Shown here: positions 17,024-25,835 of the stretch, piece by piece | Layout of the letters: the number at the start of each line of letters is the position of its first letter | Numbering within the stretch: the stretch's first letter is position 1 | DNA from: GCA-2715645 sp042095375 | Lineage (GTDB): Bacteria > Bacteroidota > Bacteroidia > Cytophagales > MED-G16 | DNA: 46,614 nt | NCBI GenBank assembly: GCA_042095375.1 | Contig: JBELBJ010000007.1 | Coordinates: forward strand, 1-46,614 | Direction of reading: 5' to 3' | Made by a program: the position numbers and the translations under genes | The notes under the pieces: generated by a model | Told to the model about the DNA's origin: nothing | Database searches by the model: none | Seen by the model: the letters and a program-made list of their open reading frames with translations, nothing else

Positions 17024-18226
17024 AAGAACTTGAATTGTTCTTTCGACTTCTTCCTTAGTATTATAAATTGAAATCCCAAGCCTTGTTACTCCACCTTTTT
17101 TTTCTAATCCCATACATTCAATAGCTTTTTTTGCATAAAAATGACCATCCCAGGCACATATATTAAATTCAGAAAGTTTATCGCAAACGTATTTTGGATT
17201 CTTTTTTTTATGAGTAATCGATATTGTAGGTGCTCTTTCTTTTGAATCAAAATTTAAACCTATAGTTTTGAAATTATTTAATCTATTAACCTCATTATAT
17301 AACATTGAGGCTAATGTATGCTCATGTTTTCCAATATTATCATATGCATTTTTTAATTTTGTTCTAAAATTTTTTCCTTTTCCAAAGCTAGCTATAAACT
17401 TAACAGCTTCATTCGCTCCGGCACATGCTGCATGATTTAAAGTTCCTGTCTCTATTCTATATGGTGTTTTTTGATCTTGAACTATTAACCGATCTGTATT
17501 AAGGTTATCTAAAACTCCAGGTTTAGAATATAAAAATCCAAGGTGAGGACCATAAAATTTATAAGAAGAACATAAAAGAAAATCACAATTTATATCTTTT
17601 ACATCAATCAAAAAATGAGGAGCATAATGTACTGCATCCAATAAAAAAAAAGATTTATGATTTTTTAAAATATTTCCAATTTTTTTAAAATCATTTATTG
17701 TTCCAAGAGCATTAGATGACATTCCAAGTGCAACTAATCTAGTTTTATCATTTATTTTGCTTTCAAAATCTCTATAATCTAATTTTCCAGACTTTAATAA
17801 TTTAATTTCATTGATTTTTATCCCATAGTTTTTCAAACTCATCCATGGTCCTCTATTTGCTTCATGATCAAGTTGAGTTACTATGATTTCATCATTTTTT
17901 TTGAAAATTTTTGAAAAGGCTCTAACCAAACTAAAGGATAGAGTTGTCATGTTATGACCAATAGATATTGAATTTTTATTTTTAGCACCTAAAAAAATAG
18001 ATAAATTTTTCCTAGTTTCATCCATTATTTTATCAGTCCTATTACTTGTTATAAAACTTCCATGAGTATTTGCATTTGAAGATATATAATAGTTTGAAAT
18101 AGCATTAATTACACTATTTGGCACTTGAGTTCCACCTGGCCCATCTAGATAAATAATTTTTTCATCTTTTGAGTTCTTTATTTCAAGTGAAGGAAAATGA
18201 TTTCTTATTTTATTAATATTTAACAA
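17012..18226 (-). CDS. Class V aminotransferase / cysteine desulfurase-like protein
   Basis: 404-residue PLP enzyme. The PLP lysine is K223 in CSSYKFYGPHLG; D197 and H200 (LLDAVHYAPH) and H121 (QLDHEAN) are the usual cofactor contacts. It resembles the VC1184-like subgroup of cysteine desulfurase-like proteins (start YLDGPGGTQVP, ending GGVTRLGISIYNT). No scaffold or other Suf/Isc genes are near, so the real substrate is open. The start is TTG with no in-frame ATG nearby, and the 5' end overlaps the upstream permease gene by 14 bases, suggesting cotranscription with it. Confidence 0.86.
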   Translation of the reverse strand: MLNINKIRNHFPSLEIKNSKDEKIIYLDGPGGTQVPNSVINAISNYYISSNANTHGSFITSNRTDKIMDETRKNLSIFLGAKNKNSISIGHNMTTLSFSLVRAFSKIFKKNDEIIVTQLDHEANRGPWMSLKNYGIKINEIKLLKSGKLDYRDFESKINDKTRLVALGMSSNALGTINDFKKIGNILKNHKSFFLLDAVHYAPHFLIDVKDINCDFLLCSSYKFYGPHLGFLYSKPGVLDNLNTDRLIVQDQKTPYRIETGTLNHAACAGANEAVKFIASFGKGKNFRTKLKNAYDNIGKHEHTLASMLYNEVNRLNNFKTIGLNFDSKERAPTISITHKKKNPKYVCDKLSEFNICAWDGHFYAKKAIECMGLEKKGGVTRLGISIYNTKEEVERTIQVLSSI

Positions 18227-19271
18227 AACTTTTTTTTTTATAATAAATATAAATAGGAATTGAAATTAAAAGTAATATTATGCTATAGAATATAGGTTCT
18301 TTTCCAATTCCAAAAATTATCCACCATGTAAAAAAAAATGTAGGTATTCCAATCAAAGATGGAATAATAAATTTTTTTAAAGGCGCCTTTTGCTTGATTA
18401 GAATAGCAATTTCTATTAATGAAGAGAAAACATAGAGCATAAGAGCGCAAAATGTACCTGTTAAAATAAGAAAGGTAAATATTCCTACTAAACCTTTTGA
18501 ATAGTTCATAATTATTAATGAGCTAACAAAAGAACTCGTTATAAATAGTCCATAGGTTGGAACTTGATTATGATTTAATTTTGAAAAAATACTTCCAAGT
18601 AAACCATCCTGAGCTAATGTTTTAGGTATTTCGGCTTGAAGCAATGTCCATCCATTAAGACAACCTATTCCAGCAATGATAGCAAAAATTGCAATTATAT
18701 TTTTTCCGGTTTCTCCTAAAACTACATTNNNNNNNNNNNNNNNNNNNNNNNNNNNNNNNNNNNNNNNNNNNNNNNNNNNNNNNNNNNNNNNNNNNNNNNN
18801 NNNNNNNNNNNNNNNNNNNNNNNNNNNNTTTCCCATAGCTTTTATACCATAATTATTTATTAAAGTAATAATCCATATAATAGATATTGAAAAAATTATA
18901 CTAAAAATCTTATCATCTATGAAAGGTAAAATGACAGTGCTATAACTGGTAATCGCTATTGCAAGTCCAGCATTAGTTAGTAGAATGGAAAGCCAATATC
19001 CCCAAACAACAAAAAAAGCAGAAAAACTACCAAAACCTTCTTTAGTATAATGGAATGGGCCACTTTTTCCCGGTATTTTTTGACTTAATCTTTTGAAAAT
19101 CATAGCAAGAAAAACTGCTCCTATACCTGAAATTATCCATCCAAAAATACTTATAGATCCATATTTTGCTAATGATGCTGGCAACATAAAAATACCAGCT
19201 CCTATCATATTTCCTACAACTAGACTAGTAGATTCTCTTAATCCAATTTTTTGACTTTTACTTTTGTTCAT
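18213..19271 (-). CDS. APC-family amino-acid permease, interrupted by a gap
   Basis: The N-terminal 147 residues (19271-18829) and C-terminal 171 residues (18728-18213) belong to the AdiC/PotE-type APC superfamily. The first helix has the substrate-binding GNMIGAGIFMLPASLA, and the C-terminal part has IAGIGCLNGWTLLQAEIPKT. Family members are about 430-450 residues, so about 110-130 residues are missing, more than the 33 codons that 100 N could encode. It probably exchanges or imports an amino acid or amine across the inner membrane. It overlaps the aminotransferase gene downstream, perhaps supplying its substrate (inference). Confidence 0.88.
   Translation of the reverse strand: MNKSKSQKIGLRESTSLVVGNMIGAGIFMLPASLAKYGSISIFGWIISGIGAVFLAMIFKRLSQKIPGKSGPFHYTKEGFGSFSAFFVVWGYWLSILLTNAGLAIAITSYSTVILPFIDDKIFSIIFSISIIWIITLINNYGIKAMGXXXXXXXXXXXXXXXXXXXXXXXXXXXXXXXXXXNVVLGETGKNIIAIFAIIAGIGCLNGWTLLQAEIPKTLAQDGLLGSIFSKLNHNQVPTYGLFITSSFVSSLIIMNYSKGLVGIFTFLILTGTFCALMLYVFSSLIEIAILIKQKAPLKKFIIPSLIGIPTFFFTWWIIFGIGKEPIFYSIILLLISIPIYIYYKKKSFVKY
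18729..18828. other. Assembly gap (100 N) inside the permease gene
   Basis: Exactly 100 N. The flanking halves of the permease lack about 110-130 family residues between them, so the true gap is probably near 330-390 bases. Confidence 0.97.
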
Positions 19272-19362
19272 TGTCTAATACAATTTACATTTTTATATTT
19301 ATAAAAATTAAAATTTAATTATTTTGATTACTTAAAATTATGTTTTAAATATTTATGAATAA

Positions 19363-20670
19363 ATGGATTACTTTTTAGGAATAGATTTAGGTAGTTCATC
19401 AGTAAAAGTATCAATACTGGATGGAAAAAAGGGGAAGAGTATAATCTCATGTAATTACCCTGAAAAAGAAATGAATATTTTTTCTTTTAAATCTGGATGG
19501 GCGGAACAAGATCCTGATTATTGGTGGAAATGTATTCTTAGTTGTTTTAAAATCTTAAATAAAAAAATTGATTTTTCACTTATTGCTTCTATTGGAATTT
19601 CTTATCAAATGCATGGATTAGTATTAATTGATATAAATGGAAAACCTTTAAGAAAATCAATTATTTGGTGTGATTCAAGAGCAGTTGATATCGGTAAAAA
19701 GGCTAATGAAACAATAGAATCTAAGATTATTTCAATGAATTTACTTAATTCTCCAGGGAATTTTACTGCTTCTAAGTTAAAATGGGTAATGGATAATGAA
19801 TCCGATTTGTACAAATCAATTTATAAAATTATGCTGCCAGGTGATTATATATCTTATAAATTGACTAATAAAATAAATACCACTCAATCAGGACTATCCG
19901 AATGTATTTTATGGGATTTTAAAAATAAAAATATATCTAACGATTTAACTTCATATTTTGGTTTCAAAAAAGATTTGCTTCCACCAGTTTTATCTTCATT
20001 TGATAATCATGGTACGATTTCAAAGAATATATCAAACTTATTTGGTTTCAAAGAGAATACTAAATTAACCTATAAGGCAGGAGACCAACCTAATAATGCA
20101 TTTTCTTTAAATGTATTAAATCCAGGAGAAATTGCAGCTACTGCAGGTACCTCGGCAGTAATTTATGCTATTACTGATAAAAATATTTACGATAAAAATG
20201 AAAGAATTAATACTTTTTTACATTGTAATAATTCTATTGATAACAATAGAAATGGATTACTTTTATGTATCAATGGTTCTGGAATAGCATATTCATGGCT
20301 GAAAAAAATTCTTAATTCTGGTGATTATAACGATTTAAACCTAAGCGCAATTAATTCACCAATAGGATCTAAAAACTTAAAATTTTATCCTTTTGGTAAT
20401 GGTGCTGAGAGAATTTTAAAAAATAAAGAAATAGGAGCAAATCTTATGAATTTAAATTTCAATATGCATGATCAGATGGATTTTATAAGATCAGTTCAAG
20501 AAGGTGTGGCGTTTTCAATGAATTATGGAATCGAATCNNNNNNNNNNNNNNNNNNNNNNNNNNNNNNNNNNNNNNNNNNNNNNNNNNNNNNNNNNNNNNN
20601 NNNNNNNNNNNNNNNNNNNNNNNNNNNNNNNNNNNNNGACTGGAAAAAACATTTGTCTAACTTTTTATAA
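19363..20670 (+). CDS. xylB: Xylulokinase (FGGY family), interrupted by a gap
   Basis: Phosphorylates D-xylulose to xylulose-5-phosphate. Readable: residues 1-391 and the last 10 (DWKKHLSNFL). FGGY motifs: GIDLGSSSVKV (6-16), the substrate-contact MHG (83-85), IWCDSRA (101-107), catalytic base D241 in KAGDQPNNAF, ATAGTSAV, and the C-terminal VQEGVAFSMNYG just before the gap. The usual length is about 490-500 residues, so roughly 90-100 residues are missing in the 100-N gap. xylA starts 5 bases downstream, so the two form an operon for xylose use. Assignment to xylulose rather than another ketose relies on the xylA neighbour. Confidence 0.92.
   Translation: MDYFLGIDLGSSSVKVSILDGKKGKSIISCNYPEKEMNIFSFKSGWAEQDPDYWWKCILSCFKILNKKIDFSLIASIGISYQMHGLVLIDINGKPLRKSIIWCDSRAVDIGKKANETIESKIISMNLLNSPGNFTASKLKWVMDNESDLYKSIYKIMLPGDYISYKLTNKINTTQSGLSECILWDFKNKNISNDLTSYFGFKKDLLPPVLSSFDNHGTISKNISNLFGFKENTKLTYKAGDQPNNAFSLNVLNPGEIAATAGTSAVIYAITDKNIYDKNERINTFLHCNNSIDNNRNGLLLCINGSGIAYSWLKKILNSGDYNDLNLSAINSPIGSKNLKFYPFGNGAERILKNKEIGANLMNLNFNMHDQMDFIRSVQEGVAFSMNYGIEXXXXXXXXXXXXXXXXXXXXXXXXXXXXXXXXXXDWKKHLSNFL
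20538..20637. other. Assembly gap (100 N) inside xylB
   Basis: Exactly 100 N near the 3' end of xylB. The missing part of the kinase is about 90-100 residues, so the real gap is probably near 270-300 bases. Confidence 0.97.
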
Positions 20671-20675
20671 TAAAC

Positions 20676-22004
20676 ATGTCAATTTTACTAGGAGATAAAG
20701 AATATTTTAAGGATGTTAAAAAAATAAAATTTGAGGGAAAAGATTCTAAAAATCCCTTTTCATATAGATTTTATGATGAAAATAAGATTGTTCTTGGAAA
20801 AAAAATGAGTGAACATTTTAAATTTGCAGTTGCTTATTGGCATTCATTTGTAAACCCTGGAAATGATCCATTTGGAGTTGGCACTAAGTCTTTTCCATGG
20901 TCAAAATCTTCTGATCCTTTTCAAAATGCTTGTCATAAAATGGACGCTTCTTTTGAATTTATTTCAAAATTAGGATTGAATTACTTTTGTTTTCATGATT
21001 TTGACTTGATTGAAGAAGGATCTTCTCTGTCTGAATCAGAAAAAAGACTAGGAAAAATTACAAGTTATGCAAAAGAAAAGATAAAAGCATCTGATATTAA
21101 TGTGCTTTGGGGAACAGCCAATCTTTTTTCAAATCCAAGATATATGAATGGAGCTGCTACAAATCCAGAATTTGATATATTATCTTTTGCGGGCGCTCAA
21201 GTAAAAATTGCACTCGATATTACTATTGAACTAGAGGGTGAAAATTATGTTTTTTGGGGAGGGAGAGAAGGATATATGTCACTTTTAAATACAGATATGA
21301 AAAGAGAACTTGATCATTTAGCAAAATTTCTTCACCTTTCAAAAGATTATGCGCGATCACAAGGTTTTAAAGGTTGTTTTTTTATTGAACCTAAACCTAT
21401 GGAACCTACCAAACATCAATATGATTTTGATGCTGCTACAGTTATTGGGTTTTTAGAACATTATAGTCTTGATAAAGACTTTAAGTTAAATATTGAAGTT
21501 AACCATGCAACTCTAGCAAGTCATACATTTCAGCACGAGCTCCAGGTAGCGGCAAACAGCAATATGCTTGGAAGTATGGATGCTAATAGGGGAGATTATC
21601 AAAATGGATGGGATACTGATCAATTTCCTAATAATATCTATGAAATTGTAGAGTCTCTTTTAGTGATTATACAATCTGGTGGTTTACAGGGTGGAGGTAT
21701 CAATTTTGATGCTAAAACAAGAAGAAACTCTACTGATTTAAATGATATGTTTTATTCTCATATAGGAGCCATAGATCTTTTTGCAAAAGGATTATTAATA
21801 ACAGAAAAAATATTAAATGATTCTGAATACTCTAAATTATTGAAAGAAAGGTATGCTTCTTTTGATACTGGAAGAGGAAAAGATTTTGAAGATGGAAAAA
21901 TTTCTATAAAAGATTTATATCACCATGCTTCTAGATTGAAAGAGCCAAAGCTAATTTCTGGAAGACAAGAGCTATTTGAAAATATAATTAATAGATATAT
22001 TTAA
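20676..22004 (+). CDS. xylA: Xylose isomerase, class II
   Basis: Converts D-xylose to D-xylulose in the cytoplasm with two divalent metals. 442 residues, typical of class II. The catalytic pair H107 and D110 sits in YFCFHDFDL. Substrate and metal residues are in VFWGGREGY (192-200), IEPKPMEPTKHQYD (E238, K240), IEVNHATLASHTFQHEL (E274, H277) and GSMDANRGD (D302). It follows xylB with a 5-base spacer. No xylose transporter or regulator lies beside it; the SglT symporter 17 kb away might serve, which is inference. Confidence 0.97.
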   Translation: MSILLGDKEYFKDVKKIKFEGKDSKNPFSYRFYDENKIVLGKKMSEHFKFAVAYWHSFVNPGNDPFGVGTKSFPWSKSSDPFQNACHKMDASFEFISKLGLNYFCFHDFDLIEEGSSLSESEKRLGKITSYAKEKIKASDINVLWGTANLFSNPRYMNGAATNPEFDILSFAGAQVKIALDITIELEGENYVFWGGREGYMSLLNTDMKRELDHLAKFLHLSKDYARSQGFKGCFFIEPKPMEPTKHQYDFDAATVIGFLEHYSLDKDFKLNIEVNHATLASHTFQHELQVAANSNMLGSMDANRGDYQNGWDTDQFPNNIYEIVESLLVIIQSGGLQGGGINFDAKTRRNSTDLNDMFYSHIGAIDLFAKGLLITEKILNDSEYSKLLKERYASFDTGRGKDFEDGKISIKDLYHHASRLKEPKLISGRQELFENIINRYI

Positions 22005-22018
22005 AATTTTCAATTAGC

Positions 22019-23479
22019 CTAATAGTTCAATCCAATTATTAAATATAAAAAAGCAGTTAATACACCGGAAATAAGAGCATATGGAAGTTGAGTTTTTACG
22101 TGATCGATATGATCACTTGCAGATGCCATAGAGGAAATAACAGATGTATCTGAAATTGGTGAGCAGTGATCGCCAAAAAGACCACCGCCAAGTGCAGCAG
22201 CTATAGCTACGTGTGTGTCTATTCCAATTTGATTTGAAATAGGAACTGCAATTGCAATCATAATTGCAAATGTTCCCCATGATGTTCCTGTTGAAAAGGA
22301 TATAAAACAACTAGTCAAGAATAATAAAACCGGGATAAATTTAGGAGAAACAATACCTTTTAAAGATTCAGATACATATTGACCAGTTCCAAGTTCAGTA
22401 CAAAGGTTTCCTATTGCGAAAGCTAATAAAATTAAAACAGCCATTGAAACCATCCCAGACATTCCTTTTAAAGTGTTATTTATAATTTCTCTAATTGTCA
22501 TAATTTTTTTTATTACGTAGTAAAATGAGGAAATAATAATAGCAAAAAAAATAGAGTATAATACTGACTTAGATCCAGAAGCATTTCCAATTATTCCAAA
22601 AAAAGTATTATTATCTAATTCTGTACTATATCCAGTGTATAATAGCATGAATGGCATAATTAAAATCATTGAACCCAAGGCTATGAACATATTTAATGAA
22701 TCTTCCTTAATACCTTTTTTCGTTTTAATTATTGTGATCTCATCGGATATCATTGGTAATGAACCATCATCAAAAATTTTTCCTTTTTTTGTTCTTATTT
22801 CCGCTGATTTCATAGCACCTAAATCTTTTCCTGTAAGTATGAAATAGAATAAAACAATTATGACAAGTATAGGATAAAAGTTATAGGGCATAGCATAAAT
22901 TAATCCTTTAAACGGGTTTTCAATTCCTTGAGTAAGAAGTAAACCCATAATAAAAGCACCCCATCCATTAAAAGGAATTAATAGTTTAGATGGCGCAGAA
23001 GTTGAATCAGCAATATAAGCTAATTTTTCTCTAGAAATTTTTAATTTATCAAATATTGGTCTAAAGATAGTGCCTACTGTTAAAGCAGATATATTTGATT
23101 CTACAAAAATTATCATTCCAGTAAAGGCAGCAAACAATTGGGCTTTTTTTCTACTATTATTTATTTTATTTTCATCACTATTGAAATATGTTTTTACAGT
23201 ATTTACAAAACCAGCTACTCCTCCTGAAACTTGAATGAATGTAATTAAAGAGCCAACTAAAAATGTAAAAATTATAACTCTAGTATTTCCTGCATCTTGA
23301 AATACATTTACAATTCCATCAATTGTTAAAAGAACTCCATTTAATATATTCCACTCACCAATAATTAGCCATCCAATAAAAATTCCAGTTAAAAGAGAAA
23401 TAAATACTTGTTTTGTTCTAATAGCCAAAAAAATAGCTATTAGAGGAGGTATAACTGATAAAAATCCATATTCTTGCAT
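22019..23479 (-). CDS. NhaC-family Na+/H+ antiporter
   Basis: 486-residue inner-membrane protein with about 11-12 hydrophobic segments. Family signatures: DSTSAPSKLLIPFNGWGAFI, SFSTGTSWGTFAIMIAIAVPI and GGGLFGDHCSPISDTSVISS. NhaC-type proteins exchange Na+ for H+; some relatives instead exchange organic acids or amino acids, which cannot be excluded. Na+ export fits a cell that uses Na+-coupled uptake. It is divergent from the lipase-like gene across 54 bases that contain a perfect inverted repeat (23490-23510). It is convergent with xylA, 14 bases apart. Confidence 0.9.
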   Translation of the reverse strand: MQEYGFLSVIPPLIAIFLAIRTKQVFISLLTGIFIGWLIIGEWNILNGVLLTIDGIVNVFQDAGNTRVIIFTFLVGSLITFIQVSGGVAGFVNTVKTYFNSDENKINNSRKKAQLFAAFTGMIIFVESNISALTVGTIFRPIFDKLKISREKLAYIADSTSAPSKLLIPFNGWGAFIMGLLLTQGIENPFKGLIYAMPYNFYPILVIIVLFYFILTGKDLGAMKSAEIRTKKGKIFDDGSLPMISDEITIIKTKKGIKEDSLNMFIALGSMILIMPFMLLYTGYSTELDNNTFFGIIGNASGSKSVLYSIFFAIIISSFYYVIKKIMTIREIINNTLKGMSGMVSMAVLILLAFAIGNLCTELGTGQYVSESLKGIVSPKFIPVLLFLTSCFISFSTGTSWGTFAIMIAIAVPISNQIGIDTHVAIAAALGGGLFGDHCSPISDTSVISSMASASDHIDHVKTQLPYALISGVLTAFLYLIIGLNY

Positions 23480-23506
23480 TGTTCAATATTAAGCAAATTA
23501 TATTTG
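23479..23506 (+). promoter_or_regulatory. Bacteroidota-type promoter for the lipase-like operon
   Basis: TTG at 23479-23481, a 17-base spacer and TATATTTG at 23499-23506 fit the TTG-N(17-23)-TAnnTTTG consensus. The -7 box ends 27 bases before the ATG at 23534. The box lies within a perfect inverted repeat (23490-23510), so a bound protein there would block it. Confidence 0.62.
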
Positions 23507-23510
23507 CTTA
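23490..23510. repeat. Perfect inverted repeat, operator-like
   Basis: TAAGCAAAT, a 3-base centre TAT, and ATTTGCTTA: 9-bp arms with no mismatch. It lies between the divergent nhaC-type and lipase-like genes, 11 bases from the first start and 24 from the second, over the predicted -7 box. Placement suggests a site for a dimeric regulator acting on both genes; no regulator gene is in the window. Confidence 0.55.
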
Positions 23511-23533
23511 CTTAATTTTAGATAATAATTTAA

Positions 23534-24715
23534 ATGAAAAAATTATTTAATTTTTTTCTTATCTTATTTTTTTCTTATCTCTTTTCTGCTTGTGATGAAG
23601 ATGAAATATCTATTAATAATTTAAATTCTTATTTAAAATTATATTCTCAAGATTATGAAAATGTTTTAAAATCCGTTAATAATTCTGAATTTTTAGATAT
23701 ATCTAAAAATGCTAAATATGGTCTTTCGCTTTATACTATTACATATAAAACCACATATTTGGGTGAAGAAATTATTGCTTCTGGATTAGTTTCATTTCCC
23801 GATACAGATGAGCCTGTCCCAATGTTAAGTTTTAATCATGGAACAGAATCTAGACATTTAGATGCTCCATCAGATAATTTAGTAACTTATAGTTTTTTCT
23901 CTAATGCCGCTAGTCTCGGTTATATTTTTGTGATGTCAGATTACCTTGGTTTTGGATCCTCAAAGAATATTCTTCACCCTTATTATAGGTCCGATATAGT
24001 TGGAAATACTATAGTAGATATGTTAAAGGCAGTAAAAGAACTAGCTGAAATAGAGAACTATAACTTTAATGGTGATGTTTTTTTAGCTGGATATTCTGAA
24101 GGAGGATTCGCAACTATGGCTGCTCATAAAAATATTGAGGAGAATAAACCTAAGGGTATAAATCTAATAGCATCAGCACCTGCAGCAGGTGGGTATGATG
24201 TTGTTGGAATGTTAGATTACTTTTTGAGTCTTAAAACTTATCCCCATCCTTATTATTTGGCTTATGTCGCTCTTTCATATAAAACAACTTATCAATGGGA
24301 TCTAGAGTTATCAGATATTTTTAAAGAACCTTTTGCTTCAATAATACCTAATTATTTTAATGGATCTTATTCCGGTGGACAAATTAACGATGTTTTAACA
24401 TATAATATAGATAGTCTTCTGACTGAAGAATTTATAAATAATGCTCATTCTAGTTCAAAATACTCTGAAATAATTAATGCTTTTGAAGAAAATAGTCTAG
24501 ATAATTGGGTGCCTAAAACTAAAATGTATTTGTATCATGGCACAGATGATATAGCAGTTCCATATAATAATTCTGTTAATACTTATGATAATTTTATAAA
24601 ATTAGGAACTTCTTCCTCAATTATTTCTTTAAATCCTTTGCAAGGAAAGGATCATGCCTCTGGTTCTCTACCTTATATGATTGATATTTTTGATAAATTT
24701 GAAGCACTAAAATAG
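23534..24715 (+). CDS. Exported alpha/beta-hydrolase, secretory-lipase-like lipoprotein
   Basis: 393 residues with a lipoprotein signal ending FSAC (Cys 20). The residues after the Cys are DEDE, an acidic start like the surface-export signals known for Bacteroidota lipoproteins, so the protein may be on the cell surface (inference). Catalytic triad: S188 in LAGYSEGGFAT, D339 in YHGTDDIAVPY and H374 in GKDHASG. An FNHGTESR loop near 100-106 fits the oxyanion region. Substrate unknown: an ester, lipid or peptide. The NlpC/P60 gene follows after 4 bases, then the formylglycine-generating-enzyme gene, forming a three-gene operon of exported enzymes. Confidence 0.82.
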   Translation: MKKLFNFFLILFFSYLFSACDEDEISINNLNSYLKLYSQDYENVLKSVNNSEFLDISKNAKYGLSLYTITYKTTYLGEEIIASGLVSFPDTDEPVPMLSFNHGTESRHLDAPSDNLVTYSFFSNAASLGYIFVMSDYLGFGSSKNILHPYYRSDIVGNTIVDMLKAVKELAEIENYNFNGDVFLAGYSEGGFATMAAHKNIEENKPKGINLIASAPAAGGYDVVGMLDYFLSLKTYPHPYYLAYVALSYKTTYQWDLELSDIFKEPFASIIPNYFNGSYSGGQINDVLTYNIDSLLTEEFINNAHSSSKYSEIINAFEENSLDNWVPKTKMYLYHGTDDIAVPYNNSVNTYDNFIKLGTSSSIISLNPLQGKDHASGSLPYMIDIFDKFEALK

Positions 24716-24719
24716 TTTT

Positions 24720-25835
24720 ATGAGAACAATCCACTTTTTGAGTCTTTTTTTCTTGATTTTTTTTTCCTGTAAAGAAACAAATAATGATTTAGTCCTAGCT
24801 CATATAAATAGTATCAAAAGTAAGTATGCTCCAGATAGTAGAATTGCATTGTGGAAAGTTGATTTTAATGTTACAAATAATACAATAAAAGGTGAAACTG
24901 ATTCTAAAGAGGCCAAATTAGAATTTTTCAAATTAATTGAATCGGATAACATTGATATTAATGATAGCATTACAGTTTTACCTAATTCATCAATTCCGAA
25001 TTTTGGAATCGTAAATAATTCTGTATCAAATTTAAGAAAATCACCTAGTCATTCATCGGAATTAGTTTCACAAGCTATTTTAGGAACCAAACTTCAAGTT
25101 CTAAAAAAAAATGGTGAATGGTATATGGTCAAAACTCCAGAAGGATATATTTCTTGGATTGACCATGGAGGATTAATCAATTTAGAAGAAAAGGGGTTTA
25201 AAAATTATTTTGAAGGTGAAAAAGTTATTTTTAATGAAGTCTTTGGTTTTGCATTTAAAAATAAAAACATGAAAAAAATTGTTTCGGATCTTGTGATGGG
25301 AAGTGTTTTAAAATTAATTAATGAAGAATCAAATCAATTTAAGGTAATGTATCCAGATGGAAGAATTGGATGGGTAGATGGTTCAAAGTTTATTAAATAT
25401 TCTTCTTTTGATGAATTGAAAAATGATGATTTAGATGTTTTAATTTCAAATGCTGAAAAATTAGTAGGTATTCCATATTTATGGGGTGGAACCTCATCCA
25501 ATGGGTTTGATTGTAGTGGATTTACAAAAACATTGTATTATATGAATGGATTAATTATTCCCAGAGATGCTTCACAACAAATAAAAATTGGTCAAATTGT
25601 TGATTCTGTTAGTAATTGGAAGAATTTGAAAATTGGAGATTTATTATTTTTTGGATATAAAAATGAAGAAAAATTAAAAATTGATCATGTAGGCATGTGG
25701 TTAGGAAATAATAAGTTTATACAATCTTCAAAAAATGTACGAATTAGTTCTGTGAGTCCAAGTGATAAGGATTATGATAGTTATCATATGGAAAAATATA
25801 TTATGACAAGAAGAATAATAAATAGCTTAGAATAG
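24720..25835 (+). CDS. NlpC/P60 (C40) cell-wall peptidase lipoprotein with SH3 domains, YkfC-like
   Basis: 371 residues; lipoprotein signal ending FFSC (Cys 17). Two SH3b-like segments precede the peptidase: about 95-150 (GIVNNSVSNLRKSPSHSSEL, then YMVKTPEGYISWI) and about 165-225 (VMGSVLKLI, YPDGRIGWVDGS). The C40 domain has catalytic C265 in GFDCSGFT and H323 in KIDHVGMWLG, after YLWGGTSSNG. The arrangement matches YkfC-type gamma-D-glutamyl-L-diamino acid endopeptidases, which trim peptidoglycan peptides in recycling. It sits between the lipase-like and formylglycine-generating-enzyme genes; the next ATG follows its TAG directly. Confidence 0.9.
   Translation: MRTIHFLSLFFLIFFSCKETNNDLVLAHINSIKSKYAPDSRIALWKVDFNVTNNTIKGETDSKEAKLEFFKLIESDNIDINDSITVLPNSSIPNFGIVNNSVSNLRKSPSHSSELVSQAILGTKLQVLKKNGEWYMVKTPEGYISWIDHGGLINLEEKGFKNYFEGEKVIFNEVFGFAFKNKNMKKIVSDLVMGSVLKLINEESNQFKVMYPDGRIGWVDGSKFIKYSSFDELKNDDLDVLISNAEKLVGIPYLWGGTSSNGFDCSGFTKTLYYMNGLIIPRDASQQIKIGQIVDSVSNWKNLKIGDLLFFGYKNEEKLKIDHVGMWLGNNKFIQSSKNVRISSVSPSDKDYDSYHMEKYIMTRRIINSLE

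Noticed and set aside
17012..18226. Assignment of the class V aminotransferase as SufS/IscS
   Set aside because: No other Fe-S assembly genes nearby, and the sequence fits a different desulfurase-like subgroup better.
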